64,000 bases of DNA from Saxidomus purpurata (Eukaryota > Mollusca > Bivalvia > Venerida > Veneridae): contig JAFMSR010000009.1 of the NCBI GenBank assembly GCA_022818135.1, positions 14,621,618 to 14,685,617 on the forward strand. The letters are read 5' to 3'. How positions within the stretch are numbered: position 1 is the first letter of the stretch; each line of letters begins with the position of its first letter. Position numbers and translations under genes: made by a program. This document shows positions 12,201-22,454 of this stretch, one piece after another. The notes under the pieces were generated by a model. That model saw nothing but the letters and a program-made list of their open reading frames with translations, did no database searches and was not told the DNA's origin.

Positions 12201-15200
12201 TTGTCATTGACATTGTGTTCTGTAGGCTATATGCAACAATTTTGTTGCAGGTTACACAAGTTGTACACTGTACTTTACAGAATAGATAACCAATGATACT
12301 TTTCTATATTTATATTCTGAAGCAACTTTGCATAATGTACTTGTTTTCATCACGTTTGTGAAATTAATATCAGAGATGCGTTCTTTTACAGTGGAGACAT
12401 CATGCAAAAGGTGTTGTGTGATAGATGGAACATGCCAGGTTGAAGGTTCTTTCACTCTCCCAGATGGCAGATCCTGTGTTCAAGGTTATTGCCAACAAGT
12501 AAGATTCCTTCACCTTGTTCCTTCATATTGTGAAGCAACACAAGTCAGTGATGGTCATTTGACTATCACTTGGTTTGATTGCATCACCTTTTCCCTTACT
12601 ATTATCCAAGTCAGTGAAGGTCATTTGACTGTCATTTGATTTGATGCTTCTAAATTTACTCACTTAGGCACCAATGTTTACATGTCATGTACACATATAT
12701 GCATGTATATATTTACACATACATATACATGTATATATCTACTCATTCTGATCAGTGTGCCTCCACTAATTTATAAGTATTGTAGTAAAATATAAAAAAA
12801 TATCCAAAATGAGGCGTTTCATGGAAATTCAGTTTTGCATTGGTATCTTGGTGAGAGGATAGTTTACAGCAGGGATCAGGAAAACCGAAAATTTGCCGGT
12901 CTGGACCGATTTTTAACTTGCTGGACCGTAACCAAAAGTTGCTTAAAAATCGGTCCGAGATTTTTTTTTAAAAAGCCATAAAATCGCTCAAATATGACAA
13001 AAGAAGTTGCTTGTGTAATTAGACATATCATCTGTGTTATTAGCACCTATCTAATACCCCAATAAACGTGTCATGTTTATAACCTGCGGCGGTCTTTACC
13101 TAATTGGTCCAACACACCAATTCTACAATACCTCGGGCGTCGCTAACACGTTATTGATTAAAGGATTTTATTAATGTGTTAAGCAGCTCTGATTGACTTA
13201 ATGCCGGACCAATTGTCTTTAGGCCGCTAATCATTACCTACACTTTGAAATGGCCTTTCGATTTATTGTTGAAATAGCACAACGCAACATATTTGCGACG
13301 TTCAAAAAATCAAATGACCGAAATGGCAAATCGGCTCATGGTAATCGGGAGAATAATAACTGGAACCCGAAGGACTGGCAACCAGTAGTCAATGTTTCCG
13401 AAAGTCGGAAGGGCAATGTTAATCGGATTGGCGACCCGAGAACATAAAAAAATATTCAAAACGAAACCATACGACAAAAATTTAATAGCCTATAACTAAC
13501 ACATGGATTATTACAAAACTTTGTGGGGGTGACTTTGAACGTAATCAGTTCTAATCGAAATTGAACACACTTTCAATGATAAAATCACATGGAACTTATT
13601 ACATTTATTTATGAAAACTGGCTTGATTTTTTTCTTATTACTTAGAAATTCCGTTTCTTATTTTTTTATGGCGAAAACGATGTAAAGTTTATCCCTTAGA
13701 AAATGGAACGCTCCACGTGAACGGTGCATTTATTTTATCTACTCGTGAGATTTACTAATCAATAATGAAAGAAGATTTTCGTTTTTGGAAACATTTTGGA
13801 ATCAAAAGGAGGGAATGAAATAATTTAACCGTTCCATGATCATGCACAACAATGGAAAGCTGGTTGAAAATATATAAATCACAAACATTTTTTTTTTTTT
13901 TTTTTTTACGTTTTTGTGATTTTTTTAGGGTGGGGGGAGGGGGTTGACGATGTACCCTCGGCTTGTCCGGACCGATTGAGATTTCAAAATTTCCTGATCC
14001 CTGGTTTGCAGGCACGCTTACCTAATTCTCAATGTTCAAATACTTACATTATTCACTGTAGTTAGAGTGTCTCTTTTCCGTTCTGCAGGGGATATGTGAA
14101 AAAGTAACAACAGACTTGGTCGACCGACTTTGGGATCTCATTGATGAAATTTCCATTGATCTGATTGGTAAATATTGATAAGATAATTTTTTTCACCTCT
14201 TACCAAACTTGGTTTTTCCACACTTTGAAAGTTAATGAGTTTGGGATGAAAAAGTTTAGGAACATGATAGATTTGAAATGGCACAAATCAAAGGTGCAGA
14301 GACCTTGGTGTTCAAGCATTAAGTACTACCTGACCACTGTGTATGATACATGTATAAACAAATTTTGTAGTTTTAGATGATAGATTGTCATTATAGTTTA
14401 TAGCTTACAAGTACTAGTACACAGATCTCGGGTCATAAATGTTACAAGCGAGGTTTCTGTTCTCCAACCGACCAATAAGATGCCAGAGCTTTTAGACTGG
14501 TCGTAGATTTGATACTGGTTGTAGATTTGATACTGGCTGTAGATTTGATACTGGTTGTAGATTTGATACTGGCTGTAGATTTGATACTGGTTGTAGATTT
14601 TTGACTGGTTGTAGATTTGATACTGGTTGCAGATTTTTGACTGGTTGTAGATTTGATACTGGTTGTAGATTTTAGACTGGTTGTAGATTTGATTCAGGTT
14701 GTAGATTTGATACTGGTTGTAGATTTTTGACTGGTTGTAGATTTGATACTAGTTGCATACCTGTGAACCCTACCGATTTTTGCGGTATACTACCGTATTT
14801 CAAAGAGAAAAATAATCTCCCGCCGGGAGGTGCCATTCTACCGTAAATTAGCAATTATGATCTCAAATTGACCTTTAACCCAGGATGTAAACAAAGTATT
14901 GACTGGTTTTCCAATTTGTGCAGACTGATTTATCAATATCTCAGTTAAATCGTATGCCAGTCTGCTTCCATGTGCCACCTGTTGTTTATTGCTTGTCTCA
15001 TTTTTTCACACATTTTATGATGGGGATTAAATTGTTAATTGGTGTCTGTACCCATCAGGGGTCATTACATAATGGATTATTGCTAAGTAGGCAGAGTGGT
15101 TAACGGAAGTCTTCCCTTTTAATCACTCATCTTATTATGTATCCAGGGTATATAAATTGTTATTTTTATTGATATTGACAAGGTATAACACAGGGTACAC

Positions 15201-18200
15201 ACAACAGTTAAAATTTTAGGGAGGGCATAAACGCTATGGTACCTACCATGACAAGTCTCCACAATTAATCATATAAATAGCAACTATATATGTAAATAGA
15301 TCTGTATATATGTAAAAAATTACCATGCAGCTGGCTGCATCAGTATGGGCTCTTGTAACAGTGGAGCACCAGCTATCCTGAGCCCATACTAAGGTGAGCC
15401 CCTCTCATATATATTAACAAAGGGGGTCTCACCTCATAGTAGGTACCACGAATTCACACAGCGGATAACGGGCACAATTTCATTAAACATTCAACTAAAA
15501 TTGAATTCAGCAGATATGAGTTATATCCTAGACCTCATATCAGGCATATAGATACCCTGTGAAAATTATTTTAAATTTAGGAAAAATCTTAAATTTTTGT
15601 TTTTTAAATTATATTTAAAATCTTAAACTAAATAGTATAATTTTATATAACTTCACTGTTTTAGAAACCTGGCTGGCATGCCTACTCACTAAAATGACTA
15701 ATGGAGCTGGAGTGCAAAACCAGATTGACCTACTTGTCAAACGCTCTACAGTCGTAAATCTGTCCAATGACGCAGCGAGCACTTGCTCCGCTGCGACCAA
15801 TGAGAATTAAGTAATTCTCTTAATTCAAATTGGGTCACCATTTTTGCACCCCAGCTCCAGAAGCCAAACCATATAACTTATGAACATAGTAATTATATTT
15901 TCGAATAGGACATTAATAGACAAAAAAAATGAGTGGTCACACTTATATAGTTCTATGAAAAATAAAAAAGTTATTTAAAAATTAAGAATTTTAATAAAAT
16001 TGTACATGATCAAAAATATGTTTTTAAAACCATAAGGTTCTTTTTAAGCTGCACGAATGTCTTGCATTCGTCTCTAGGTCCCATAAACTACCAAGCGGGT
16101 TGACTACAACAAGCTTGGAGCTTTATGGGAATTAAATACGCACCTCCACACGTGGCAAATGGTATACTTACCATTTCATATATGTAATAAAATATAAATA
16201 TTTGTAAGTCACGCTCGGTCATATGGCAATAGCCAAGTACCGAGGGTAAACAACCCCATTCAGTCAGTCAGTCAGTAGGCAGAGTGGAAAATCCTAGTCC
16301 ATAAAATTAATTAATCACAGGATGTAAACAGATCGGACAAAAGGTACAAAAGAAGGCTGGAAAATAAAGATGTATAACTATTACCTTGCAATATTTCTAG
16401 ATCGATTTTCATTTTGTATTTACAATTTAAGAATTCATGATTACCAAGATACTGTTTTAAATATATTTTTTATTTCTATATGCATATATTTTAAAATCTT
16501 ACTTTCACTTTACGGATAATTATATTGTGAACAGAAAGTGAAAGTAGATTTTAAAATGCTATGATTAAAACAGATGTTTACAGCAGCTTTTCAATGCCAT
16601 TTGTGACTATTAGCTTGAACCGCATGGACGCGTTAAAATCTCCCGCAAAAAATACCAATCTCCCTCATTTTTAGGACAAATCTCCCTATTTTCTATCAAA
16701 AATGGTTCACAGGTATGTAGTTGTAGACTTTTAACTGATGATACATAAAAATGCTCCTTGTTGATTTGAGACTAGTTATATATTTAATACTTGTAGATTT
16801 CAGACTGGTTTAGATTTAAAAGTTTTTGTAGATTTCAGGTTGATTATTATTGTAGACTGGTTGTAGAATTAATGAGACAACTTTCATATCCATATGATGA
16901 TTTAAACTCTTCAATTCCAGTGGAAGCTTTCCGTACAAACATGGTAGCCTGTGTTACTGGATTTTCCTTAGTTTTGTATATACCATTATGCATCATAATC
17001 TGGTGTATTGTAAGTACATTGTACATGTTTTTGGCATTTCCATATCATGTAAAAATGACCTTGTGTGTTACCTTTCAAAATGTCGGTATTGTCAGTTATG
17101 GTCAAGAACTATGCTGAAAACACAGTATTATGCTTTGAAAACATGTAAATAAACAGTAGCACCGAGTATTTTTCTGGTACTGAGGATATTAATCAAAATA
17201 TACCTAACAGCAAGGATGGATTCATAATATTTGACTAGATAGTCAAAAACGTTTTTCACCGATCTTCTCTATATTCAGTGAAAATAACCGTTGTATTTCC
17301 TTCATGTTTTCTAAATATTCATAGTGTTTAAAGAAAATAACTGAACCATAATGTATTAGGTCATTTTGAACAGTGTTATAGCTTTGAAGAAAATGCATGA
17401 AGAAAGAAAAAAAATTGTGTTGAGTAAAGAAAGAAATTATCTAGTTTAGTTAATACCGGTATAAAACATGGATTGTTCCTTACAGGATAAGAAGAGGAAG
17501 AGAGACTGGAAAAAAGAGAACTCAGTACATATAAGAACAGTAAGTAAATCAGTTGTAGGTGTTGGGCATTATACAATTGTTATAAGGCAGAAGCAGGGAT
17601 TCTGAACTGTACCACTCAGTAACGTCACATAGCAATGTAAAAAAAGAATGCCGTAAACCACTTGGCCACTGCATGTTTTGCAGTGAATCTTCTATCAAGT
17701 ACAGTTGAAACTATGTGTGGGTAGTCATCTGGTCCAAGATGCCACTTGTCTGAGTCATACAATATTGTTGTATCCTATATCAGTTTTACAATCAATACAC
17801 CGGTAATAAGCTTGATACATCCATCGGCTAGTTACTTAACACATATTGGACTGTACAAAACAATGCACAGATCAGAAACACATTAGTTGAGTTAGCTTAT
17901 ACCTATGAGAAAATGTGAATGAATTTATGATAATTATATGGAAAGTTCTGGTTGTACCGGGTAATATCTGGAGGGTTGATTAGATAGACAACTAACTGCC
18001 TAGTAAAAATCTAAATCCCACTTTAGAATCATGATGTTGGCATTTCTGCATAAAACGTTAGAAATGAAACATGCTGTGAGTAAACTTTTATGATGTTATA
18101 CATGTATCATCTTGTGTAGAGGTTTGTCCTTTGACTCCTTACCTGCAAGTTGCAGGTTTGAGTCCTGTTACTAGGACTTCTGAAATCATTTTGGCATTTT

Positions 18201-18587
18201 TTGGCATGGATACCAGTCGGAATCTGAGGAAACCAGTCCCACAGAATATTAAATATTAGTTGCAAGAACTTTTGTGTCAGTGTAAAAGGAACTGGTTTTA
18301 AGTAAATTAAAACAATGATTTAAACTAAATTAAGCACTTTTTCTAGAGTTTCTTTTTTGTTATTTGGTTGATTGACGTGCTTATAATTTAATGTATTGTA
18401 GGATCGCGGGCTTGCACATGATGAAGACAAGCGTCCAATAGACTTGCATGGAAAGCCGAGAGCAAAACCAGGACCATCGACCCTTGATGCAAGTGACCTA
18501 ATGGGTCACAACTCATACAGACGACCTAATGGAAGCAGAAATCAGATTCAGCCGCTTGGCAGAAAGCCAGCCAGCAGTCATGCTTAA
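205..18587 (+). CDS. ADAM17: ADAM17/TACE-like membrane metalloprotease, 3' part of gene (18 exons joined)
   Basis: This is a zinc metalloprotease of the ADAM10/17 group; in animals ADAM17 sheds membrane-anchored ligands and receptors. The joined exons give 573 codons in one frame with no internal stop. Domain order: cysteine-switch segment (ALCGAV), furin-type site RQKR, reprolysin domain starting CKLMAVVDY, zinc motif [12 protein letters not shown], disintegrin region [13 protein letters not shown], cysteine-rich membrane-proximal domain (CIPFC), a juxtamembrane amphipathic segment ([13 protein letters not shown]) resembling the ADAM17 CANDIS helix, one transmembrane helix and a basic tail of about 80 residues. 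The tail is shorter than that of human ADAM17 (from memory). The 5' exons (signal peptide, most of the prodomain) lie before the window. The single MPD-type Cys domain and the CANDIS-like helix favour ADAM17 over ADAM10 or other ADAMs. Splice sites are GT-AG except one AT-AC intron. Confidence 0.95.
1155..1279 (+). CDS. ADAM17: ADAM17 exon b: furin site and start of protease domain
   Basis: Acceptor tttcag, donor gtaagt. It encodes RQKR, a furin-type cleavage site, then [17 protein letters not shown], the conserved first strand and helix of the ADAM17 catalytic domain. Phase 1 in, phase 0 out. Confidence 0.93.
1703..1786 (+). CDS. ADAM17: ADAM17 exon c: protease domain
   Basis: 84 nt, phase 0 on both sides, flanked by ttttcag and gtaagt. 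It encodes [15 protein letters not shown], matching the conserved helix of reprolysins. Confidence 0.92.
1975..2105 (+). mobile_element. Degenerate tRNA-derived SINE in ADAM17 intron
   Basis: It has a diverged A-box-like gttgagtagttag, a diverged B-box (gattcaagtcctgc) and the tail motif gtgagaatttcttac shared with the copies at 7330, 10375 and 30110 (reverse). Family name not assigned. Confidence 0.5.
2565..2660 (+). CDS. ADAM17: ADAM17 exon d: protease domain
   Basis: 96 nt, phase 0 on both sides, ttacag acceptor and gtaagt donor. It encodes [14 protein letters not shown] and ends NWGTIELLR. Confidence 0.92.
2712..3155. mobile_element. hAT-like non-autonomous element with 8-bp target duplication
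   Basis: The 444-bp element is bounded by perfect 17-bp inverted repeats TAGGGGTGTCACGTTTA. The flanks carry identical 8-bp direct repeats GTTCCAAC (2704-2711 and 3156-3163). An 8-bp duplication and TAGGGGTG ends are typical of hAT transposons. It has no transposase ORF and lies in an ADAM17 intron. Confidence 0.88.
3248..3325 (+). repeat. Exact tandem duplication, 39 bp x 2
   Basis: The 39-bp block beginning agaaaatacaaacc occurs twice back to back with no visible difference, which indicates a recent duplication or an assembly stutter. Confidence 0.85.
3573..3711 (+). CDS. ADAM17: ADAM17 exon e: protease domain, GLAYI region
   Basis: Acceptor tttag, donor gtaagt, phase 0 in and 1 out. It encodes [21 protein letters not shown] and TAGGICSP, hallmark segments of ADAM10/17 just before the zinc site. 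Confidence 0.95.
4266..5337. mobile_element. Helentron/Helitron-like non-autonomous element with tandem core
   Basis: The ends carry inverted GTGTCGCCC and GGGCGACAC. Next to the left end is a (GTCC)n tract (4313-4328). The core is about six units of roughly 150-165 bp containing aggtcaaggtcatatttga. The right end has a perfect hairpin GTTC-tact-GAAC extended to GTGTTC/GAACAC, followed by CATCTAG. A hairpin close to a CTRR-like end plus a tandem core resembles Helentron-associated elements and the bivalve pearl type (family assignment is inference). Confidence 0.65.
5356..5466 (+). CDS. ADAM17: ADAM17 exon f: up to first zinc-ligand His
   Basis: Acceptor ttcag, donor gtacgg. It encodes [13 protein letters not shown] and ends QQYLVTAH plus one base (G). 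The last complete codon is the first zinc-binding His. The exon stops just before the catalytic Glu, which is supplied by the next, 6-nt exon. Confidence 0.93.
6005..6010 (+). CDS. ADAM17: ADAM17 microexon, 6 nt, carrying the catalytic Glu
   Basis: The bases AATTTG lie between a strong pyrimidine tract ending in gtgcag and a consensus donor gtaagt. With the G from the previous exon and GA from the next they read Glu-Phe-Gly, completing [12 protein letters not shown]. No other way of joining the flanking exons restores the motif. Skipping it keeps frame but yields HGHNFG without the catalytic Glu. Confidence 0.88.
6418..6536 (+). CDS. ADAM17: ADAM17 exon h: rest of zinc motif
   Basis: Acceptor tttacag, donor gtaagt, phase 1 in and 0 out. 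It encodes [17 protein letters not shown] and [15 protein letters not shown]. It carries the second and third zinc His and the Met-turn region (MYAYS). Confidence 0.94.
6957..7026 (+). CDS. ADAM17: ADAM17 exon i: end of protease domain
   Basis: Acceptor gtttag, donor gtaggt. It encodes [14 protein letters not shown] and ends SSCFE, matching the FSNCS...CF segment closing the catalytic domain. Confidence 0.9.
7330..7470 (+). mobile_element. tRNA-derived SINE in ADAM17 intron
   Basis: It has a degenerate B box (ggatttgagccctgc) followed by tgagaaagttggcagtttctta, the tail shared with the copies at 10375 and 30110. Confidence 0.55.
7603..7738 (+). CDS. ADAM17: ADAM17 exon j: disintegrin domain
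   Basis: Acceptor ttcacag, donor gtaaat. It encodes [13 protein letters not shown] and [15 protein letters not shown], the standard disintegrin start and its paired Cys. Confidence 0.95.
8739..8840 (+). CDS. ADAM17: ADAM17 exon k: disintegrin/Cys-rich, ends at a U12 AT-AC donor
   Basis: Acceptor tttttcag. It encodes [17 protein letters not shown] and GLCKSASFC. The exon ends TGTGA and is followed at once by ATATCCTTT, the U12-type AT-AC donor consensus. Reading on instead reaches a stop within a few codons. Confidence 0.88.
9604..9861. mobile_element. Foldback (MITE-like) element in the AT-AC intron
   Basis: Long inverted repeats of about 60 bp, beginning CAAAATCCCCTTGGTCATAA and repeated in reverse complement at the right end, enclose an AT-rich centre. 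The phrase ccccttggtc is repeated within each arm. No clear target duplication was seen. Confidence 0.7.
9968..10078. repeat. Imperfect palindrome, arms about 45 bp
   Basis: gatattgaccctgttattt on the left returns as aaataacagggtcaatatc on the right around a central tacgggctggg. It could form a large hairpin and is probably the end of another foldback element. Related text (cagggtcaata) occurs near 9235. Confidence 0.65.
10375..10530 (+). mobile_element. tRNA-derived SINE upstream of ADAM17 exon l
   Basis: It shows an A-box-like gtggtcgcgcggttagtg, a B-box-like gggttggagccctgc and the tail gtgagaaagttcacagtttc, matching the reverse-strand copy at 30110-30290. It lies about 175 bp before the AC acceptor. 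Confidence 0.65.
10705..10767 (+). CDS. ADAM17: ADAM17 exon l: after the AT-AC intron
   Basis: It is preceded by TTCCTTGAC (U12 branch-site-like) and ends the intron with TTATCAC, an AC acceptor. Joined to the previous exon it reads [15 protein letters not shown] and GTSCIEG, matching the SYCTGNSSECPPP block of ADAM17. The donor is gtaagt. Confidence 0.88.
11020..11640 (+). repeat. Degenerate ggtcaa-rich array in ADAM17 intron
   Basis: Units near 120-140 bp repeat ttttcatgaaa.ttgggtcaaatgtt and aaaggtcatgtgactgt with strong divergence. It resembles the cores of the Helentron-like elements elsewhere in the window, but no ends are visible. Confidence 0.5.
11841..11917 (+). CDS. ADAM17: ADAM17 exon m: Cys-rich domain, CIPFC
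   Basis: Acceptor attgcag, donor gtctgt. It encodes [16 protein letters not shown] and SCICDT, matching the GKC-x-CIPFC segment of the membrane-proximal domain. Confidence 0.93.
12392..12498 (+). CDS. ADAM17: ADAM17 exon n: membrane-proximal Cys domain
   Basis: Acceptor ttttacag, donor gtaaga. It encodes [12 protein letters not shown] and [12 protein letters not shown], matching the KVCC...GKPCTVGFC block. Confidence 0.93.
12870..14003. mobile_element. hAT-like element of 1.13 kb in ADAM17 intron
   Basis: Inverted ends CAGGGATCAGGAAA and TTTCCTGATCCCTG are perfect over 14 bp. Flanking 8-bp repeats are GTTTACAG (12862-12869) and GTTTGCAG (14004-14011), one mismatch. The 65-codon ORF at 13250-13447 inside has no recognisable transposase motif. 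A long T run lies near 13888-13908. Non-autonomous or heavily deleted. Confidence 0.8.
14089..14167 (+). CDS. ADAM17: ADAM17 exon o: CANDIS-like juxtamembrane helix
   Basis: Acceptor ttctgcag, donor gtaaat. It encodes [20 protein letters not shown], an amphipathic helix like the conserved ADAM17 dynamic interaction sequence, which in vertebrates takes part in substrate binding and membrane contact. Confidence 0.9.
14505..14755 (+). repeat. 18-bp minisatellite, left part
   Basis: About 13 units of ttgatactggttgtagat with variants (ctgg, ttttga). The array is cut at 14755 by an inserted element and resumes, more diverged, at 16718. Confidence 0.9.
14756..16717. mobile_element. TIR element inserted into the minisatellite
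   Basis: Perfect 14-bp inverted ends CATACCTGTGAACC (14756-14769) and GGTTCACAGGTATG (16704-16717). TAGTTG flanks both sides (14750-14755, 16718-16723), consistent with a 6-bp target duplication, though the host array is itself repetitive. No transposase ORF. About 1.17 kb of its length appears to be a nested insertion. Confidence 0.75.
15102..16272 (+). mobile_element. Nested retroposon-like insertion with (AGTC)n tail
   Basis: The 14-bp sequence AGTAGGCAGAGTGG lies on both sides (15088-15101 and 16273-16286), like a long target duplication. The inserted block ends in cagtcagtcagtc. Long duplications and a short tandem-repeat 3' end are typical of LINE/SINE retroposition. A reverse copy of the same 3' end is at 21955-22025. 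No reverse transcriptase ORF was seen. Confidence 0.65.
16718..16866 (+). repeat. 18-bp minisatellite, right part (diverged)
   Basis: Scattered ttgtagatttcagactgg-like units continue from the TIR insertion to just before ADAM17 exon p, showing that the array once spanned the insertion site. Confidence 0.7.
16921..17009 (+). CDS. ADAM17: ADAM17 exon p: transmembrane helix
   Basis: Acceptor attccag, donor gtaagt. It encodes [19 protein letters not shown], an uninterrupted hydrophobic span as in type I ADAM proteins. Confidence 0.92.
17486..17539 (+). CDS. ADAM17: ADAM17 exon q: basic cytoplasmic stop-transfer
   Basis: 54 nt, phase 0 on both sides, acceptor ttacag, donor gtaagt. It encodes [13 protein letters not shown], a strongly basic segment directly after the membrane helix. 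Confidence 0.88.
18402..18587 (+). CDS. ADAM17: ADAM17 last exon: cytoplasmic tail and stop
   Basis: Acceptor attgtag. It encodes 61 residues including PRAKPGPST (possible SH3-type proline site) and ends SHA followed by TAA at 18585-18587. The tail has no further recognisable domain. Confidence 0.87.
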   Translation, partial: DRGLAHDEDKRPIDLHGKPRAKPGPSTLDASDLMGHNSYRRPNGSRNQIQPLGRKPASSHA

Positions 18588-20574
18588 GTTGTCTCAGTTA
18601 TCTCCCTCTTCATTTTACAGAGTGCCAGTCAGTCGATAACTTATAATTTTTTGTTTTTAGTGACAGAGAGGTAGATTAATTATTTCTGTGATATTTGACT
18701 TTTAAAAAAGGTTGAAACCAGTTTATTTAACACCCTGAAAAGTTATATTAGCTGACTTTACAGCAAGTTGAAAGTTGATATCAATTTTTTGAGGGTCGAT
18801 AAATTCTGATATTAACCTATTCTAAAGTCTGTAAGTGTTTTATTGCATGAATACATGTGATTGTTTTAAAGATTTATTACAGATGTAACTTTGATAAAAA
18901 AAAAATGAGAAAAAAGTAATATTTGAAGCTATATTAAGATATTCCTATTTCTAGATCAATTCCAAATGGAGGTTAACATCAAATCAAAACAATTTACTAA
19001 TACATAAAACACAGAAAGTGTATATAGTGCCTGTTGGTCGGATGGTCTGTCCGTCCGTCTGTATAAAAGATTTGCGTGTGTATATATTATAATCATAAGC
19101 TCCAAACTTTTCATTTGGATGTTAACAGTTGGTCTGAGGCAAGACAAAATAGTGTCACGTAAAAAGATGTTTTATTGACTCGGAAAAAAACGTTAGTTTT
19201 TATATTTCATTCTATTAGATATGAATTACATCCTAGCAGGGTAACAGTTATTGTTGTTTTAATTTAATACAGTATTTACTATATGTACATGTACATTCTA
19301 TATTGTTTTTACCTAACCAGAATGTTTATTGATATTTCTTTTTGATATTAAAGATATACTTTTACATAGTCTTCATAGACAAGTGAAACAGTCAAATCAA
19401 AATGTTTAGAACAGTGTTGTTTAACATTCATATCAGTTTATACATAGATATTTGAACTGTTAAGTATCGTGAAAAATTTATTTGCGGATAATTTGTGGAT
19501 AAAATACCATACTTGCATAGAGTAGTCAAAAGAATTTGACGTGATTTTTGTAAATACAATGTATTGAGATTCTATATACATGTCGATGAGCAATATAATA
19601 AAATAACTATGTGCTGGTGCCAAACTCTCAAAAAATCAAATTAATGGAGGACACTTTGAACTAGAGTTTCCTCCCTTGTGTTATACATAAATAATGTTAC
19701 AAACAAGATATAAAATCAAATAAAACTTATAGGTATCAGAAAAAAATACGATTTTTGATAATTTTATGTAAAAATTATTACCCTACAAATGTATTTTTAA
19801 TATAATGAATTTACGGATGATTTAAACTTTGTCAAGTCGGTGAAACATGTAGACAGATTGCATGTTAAACCAGATAGAATACACTGGGGTATACACAGGT
19901 AACGCCGCCATTATTTTAGGTGTTGAAAGTTTTGATGGTTGGATTGCTAGTCAAAAATTGTAAACAATCTGAACGTCAAATTGTTTTGACCACCATATGT
20001 CATGGCAACTCTGCTTGTTAGTAGATAACAGATCTGTGTCTCAATAACCAAGATTGGACAAATCAAAATACTCAAAATCATTTCTTATTTAAGTATGAAT
20101 TCATATCAGATTTTACATAGATATTTTTACCAGACATATTGTGATACACTTGTATATTATATATGGAAAGACTATATTGTGTGGATTATTGTCACAATGT
20201 GGTTATTCTACATGTTTGTATTGTATTTTGTGATCAATTAATTTATCAGTAGATTATTCCAGGTGCCTTGTTTGAGCAAGCTGCTGATGTTGATATATAA
20301 ATATGAAACCAAACTTCATTCTCTCAGACTTTAACACTTTACCCCATTAACTTTCTAAAATGGACTTGTCCATCTTTACCCCATTAACTTTCTTAAATGG
20401 ACTTGTCATGATCATACTGCGCTGTTGTGGAGGCTGATCATGATCTGCACTGGTTGCAAAGGTAGAATCTGTTACTACCAGCTGAGCAAAGGTTAACTAT
20501 GCTAGAGGCAACTAGAACAGTGTAGAACATGATGAAGTATTACACCTTTGCAGTCTGTACATGAATTAACACTA

Positions 20575-20665
20575 TGTGTAACAGTAGGGCTCGAACCCAT
20601 GGCCCTCAATCTATGAGAGGCTACAGTAATTTCACGTCAGTGACTCTAACCACTCTGCTAGGGAA
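20575..20665 (-). mobile_element. tRNA-derived SINE head fragment
   Basis: On the minus strand it has an A-box-like tagcagagtggttagagtc and a B-box-like catgggttcgagccct, with the same spacing as the copy at 30110-30290. The SINE tail is missing. Confidence 0.65.
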
Positions 20666-21954
20666 GCAGACAAGTTTTGAACACTTTAAGGTACTGTCAA
20701 AGTCATCATTGGACATGTCTACATTTCCAACAAACACTTTGATGTATTTTTTTAGTTTAAGACATGAATTCTCAGTGAATGAAGTTTGTAATTAGATTTG
20801 TACAAATATATTTTTTACCATCTGTGATAGATTTCTTTTATATTTAGATAATATTTTTTGTACTACAATCTTTTATTTTACTGTGTACATATCATAGTTG
20901 TGTTTGTCATACACTGTATATATAATAATGTGCAGATATATTTGTGTATATATTGTGGTTTTGCAGAAGCTCAGCTGACTCGCTAATCAAACAAGGCTTT
21001 TATTTTTATTTGATTACAAAGAAAGCTTCCATAGCTTGTTGAATCGTTCTTGAACACTCATTCCAGATGCTTGCACACTCGTATATTTGCCAGCATTTGT
21101 GGGTCAGCGTCTTTATTTCTTTAATATTGGTATCATGTACCTGTACATATTTGCAGGCATTAGTTGGGTCATCTCTGTATGACCTGTGAATTTTTTACAT
21201 GTATCAAATCCCTTCTGTTGTGGTTACGTATGCACCTACACCATGCTATATACATGTATGCTGTATTACAATAAATAGAAAGGTTTATATATACCTGCAG
21301 TTTTTCAGGCTATCGTAAACTTTTTTGCCAACCAGCATTTGTACAATTATGTATGTTTATAGTATTTTGGTCTGTATGTGTTAGTTTTTTTCTACACATT
21401 GTGCTAAGTATTCAGTACCCTGCATACAGTATTGCACATTGCACACTTTTTTTGGCACAATCAAAATCTATATTTTGATTAATCATAAATTACATGGGTT
21501 AAATGCTTCTAAGTCACTGCCTGTTGCAAGCTTTCTTGTCATCATGGCAATGCATTTTTATAATTAAATGTGTACATAATAAGAACATGGTGTGTAATTT
21601 TATTTTTGCATAAAGCTTTTAATCAAAATTTGCCATTTCTGCTACTGGCTTTAAATCAATGTTCATACATGACATCTCATGCTTATGTGGTTTAATAGCA
21701 GAGAACTTAAGGTTGCATTTTTATCTCATAGATTGATGTCCAGTAATCATATGAAACAAACGTATACCAGATTCCATAGAGTACTTTTGTACTGTACACG
21801 ACTTCTTTGCTACTCATTTTTGATTTTTTTTTAATTCTTTGTTACAAATTCCAAGTTCTTTCAGGTTGTTAAGATTAAAGTTACCATTGAATTTGTCGAT
21901 TGCTTTATGTTAAAAAATACTTTTATGTAAATCAAATAGAGCACCATGCAGAAT

Positions 21955-22025
21955 TCTGACTGACTGATTGGATTTGTTTACCCTCGGTTCTTGACACTGT
22001 CATATGACCGAGCGTAATGCAGATT
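21955..22025 (-). mobile_element. 3' end of the (AGTC)n retroposon, reverse orientation
   Basis: In reverse complement it reads acgctcggtcatatg, then ccgagggtaaacaa, then cagtcagtcag, matching the 3' end of the nested element at 16207-16272. Confidence 0.7.
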
Positions 22026-22454
22026 TAATAGATTTGACGGGTATTAAAGTATTACTGGAGAAAATTCAATTTATTTTATTGTACATGTAAGACTTGCTTT
22101 GCATGGATTATTTCATATGCATGTACTTACCTTTTTAGTTCAATCCTGAACGTCTGTTGCGTACCAAAGTACTGGGTATAGTGGATGCATTTTTCTCTGG
22201 AACAAAATGTTTTCTCATGTTGGTTTCCAGATAAAGAACATTCCCATGTATTGATAATGTATTTACTTGAAATAAATGGCTTCAGATGACACAGAAGGCA
22301 CAATGCGATATTTGAGTCATCTGTCGGACTTTTTACCAGCTAGTCTCCTGGGTTGGTCCCCTTTGTTTTAGACGTTTACCATGACTTATAAACTTGTAGC
22401 ACTGGAACCAGTCAAAAGTCAAGGAGCAGTAATTGTTCCTGGTAAATATACAGG

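Larger units (their letters stand above)
18588..22440 (+). other. Probable ADAM17 3' UTR and downstream AT-rich sequence
   Basis: No coding exon could be supported here. The sequence is AT-rich and uninterrupted by splice-like ORFs. AATAAA occurs at 21270-21275, and another follows at 23266-23271; either could end the transcript, and the sequence alone does not decide. A SINE fragment and the end of a retroposon lie inside. Confidence 0.4.

Noticed and set aside
13250..13447. Transposase ORF in the 12870-14003 element
   Set aside because: 65 codons with no hAT dimerisation or catalytic motif; likely a chance frame.
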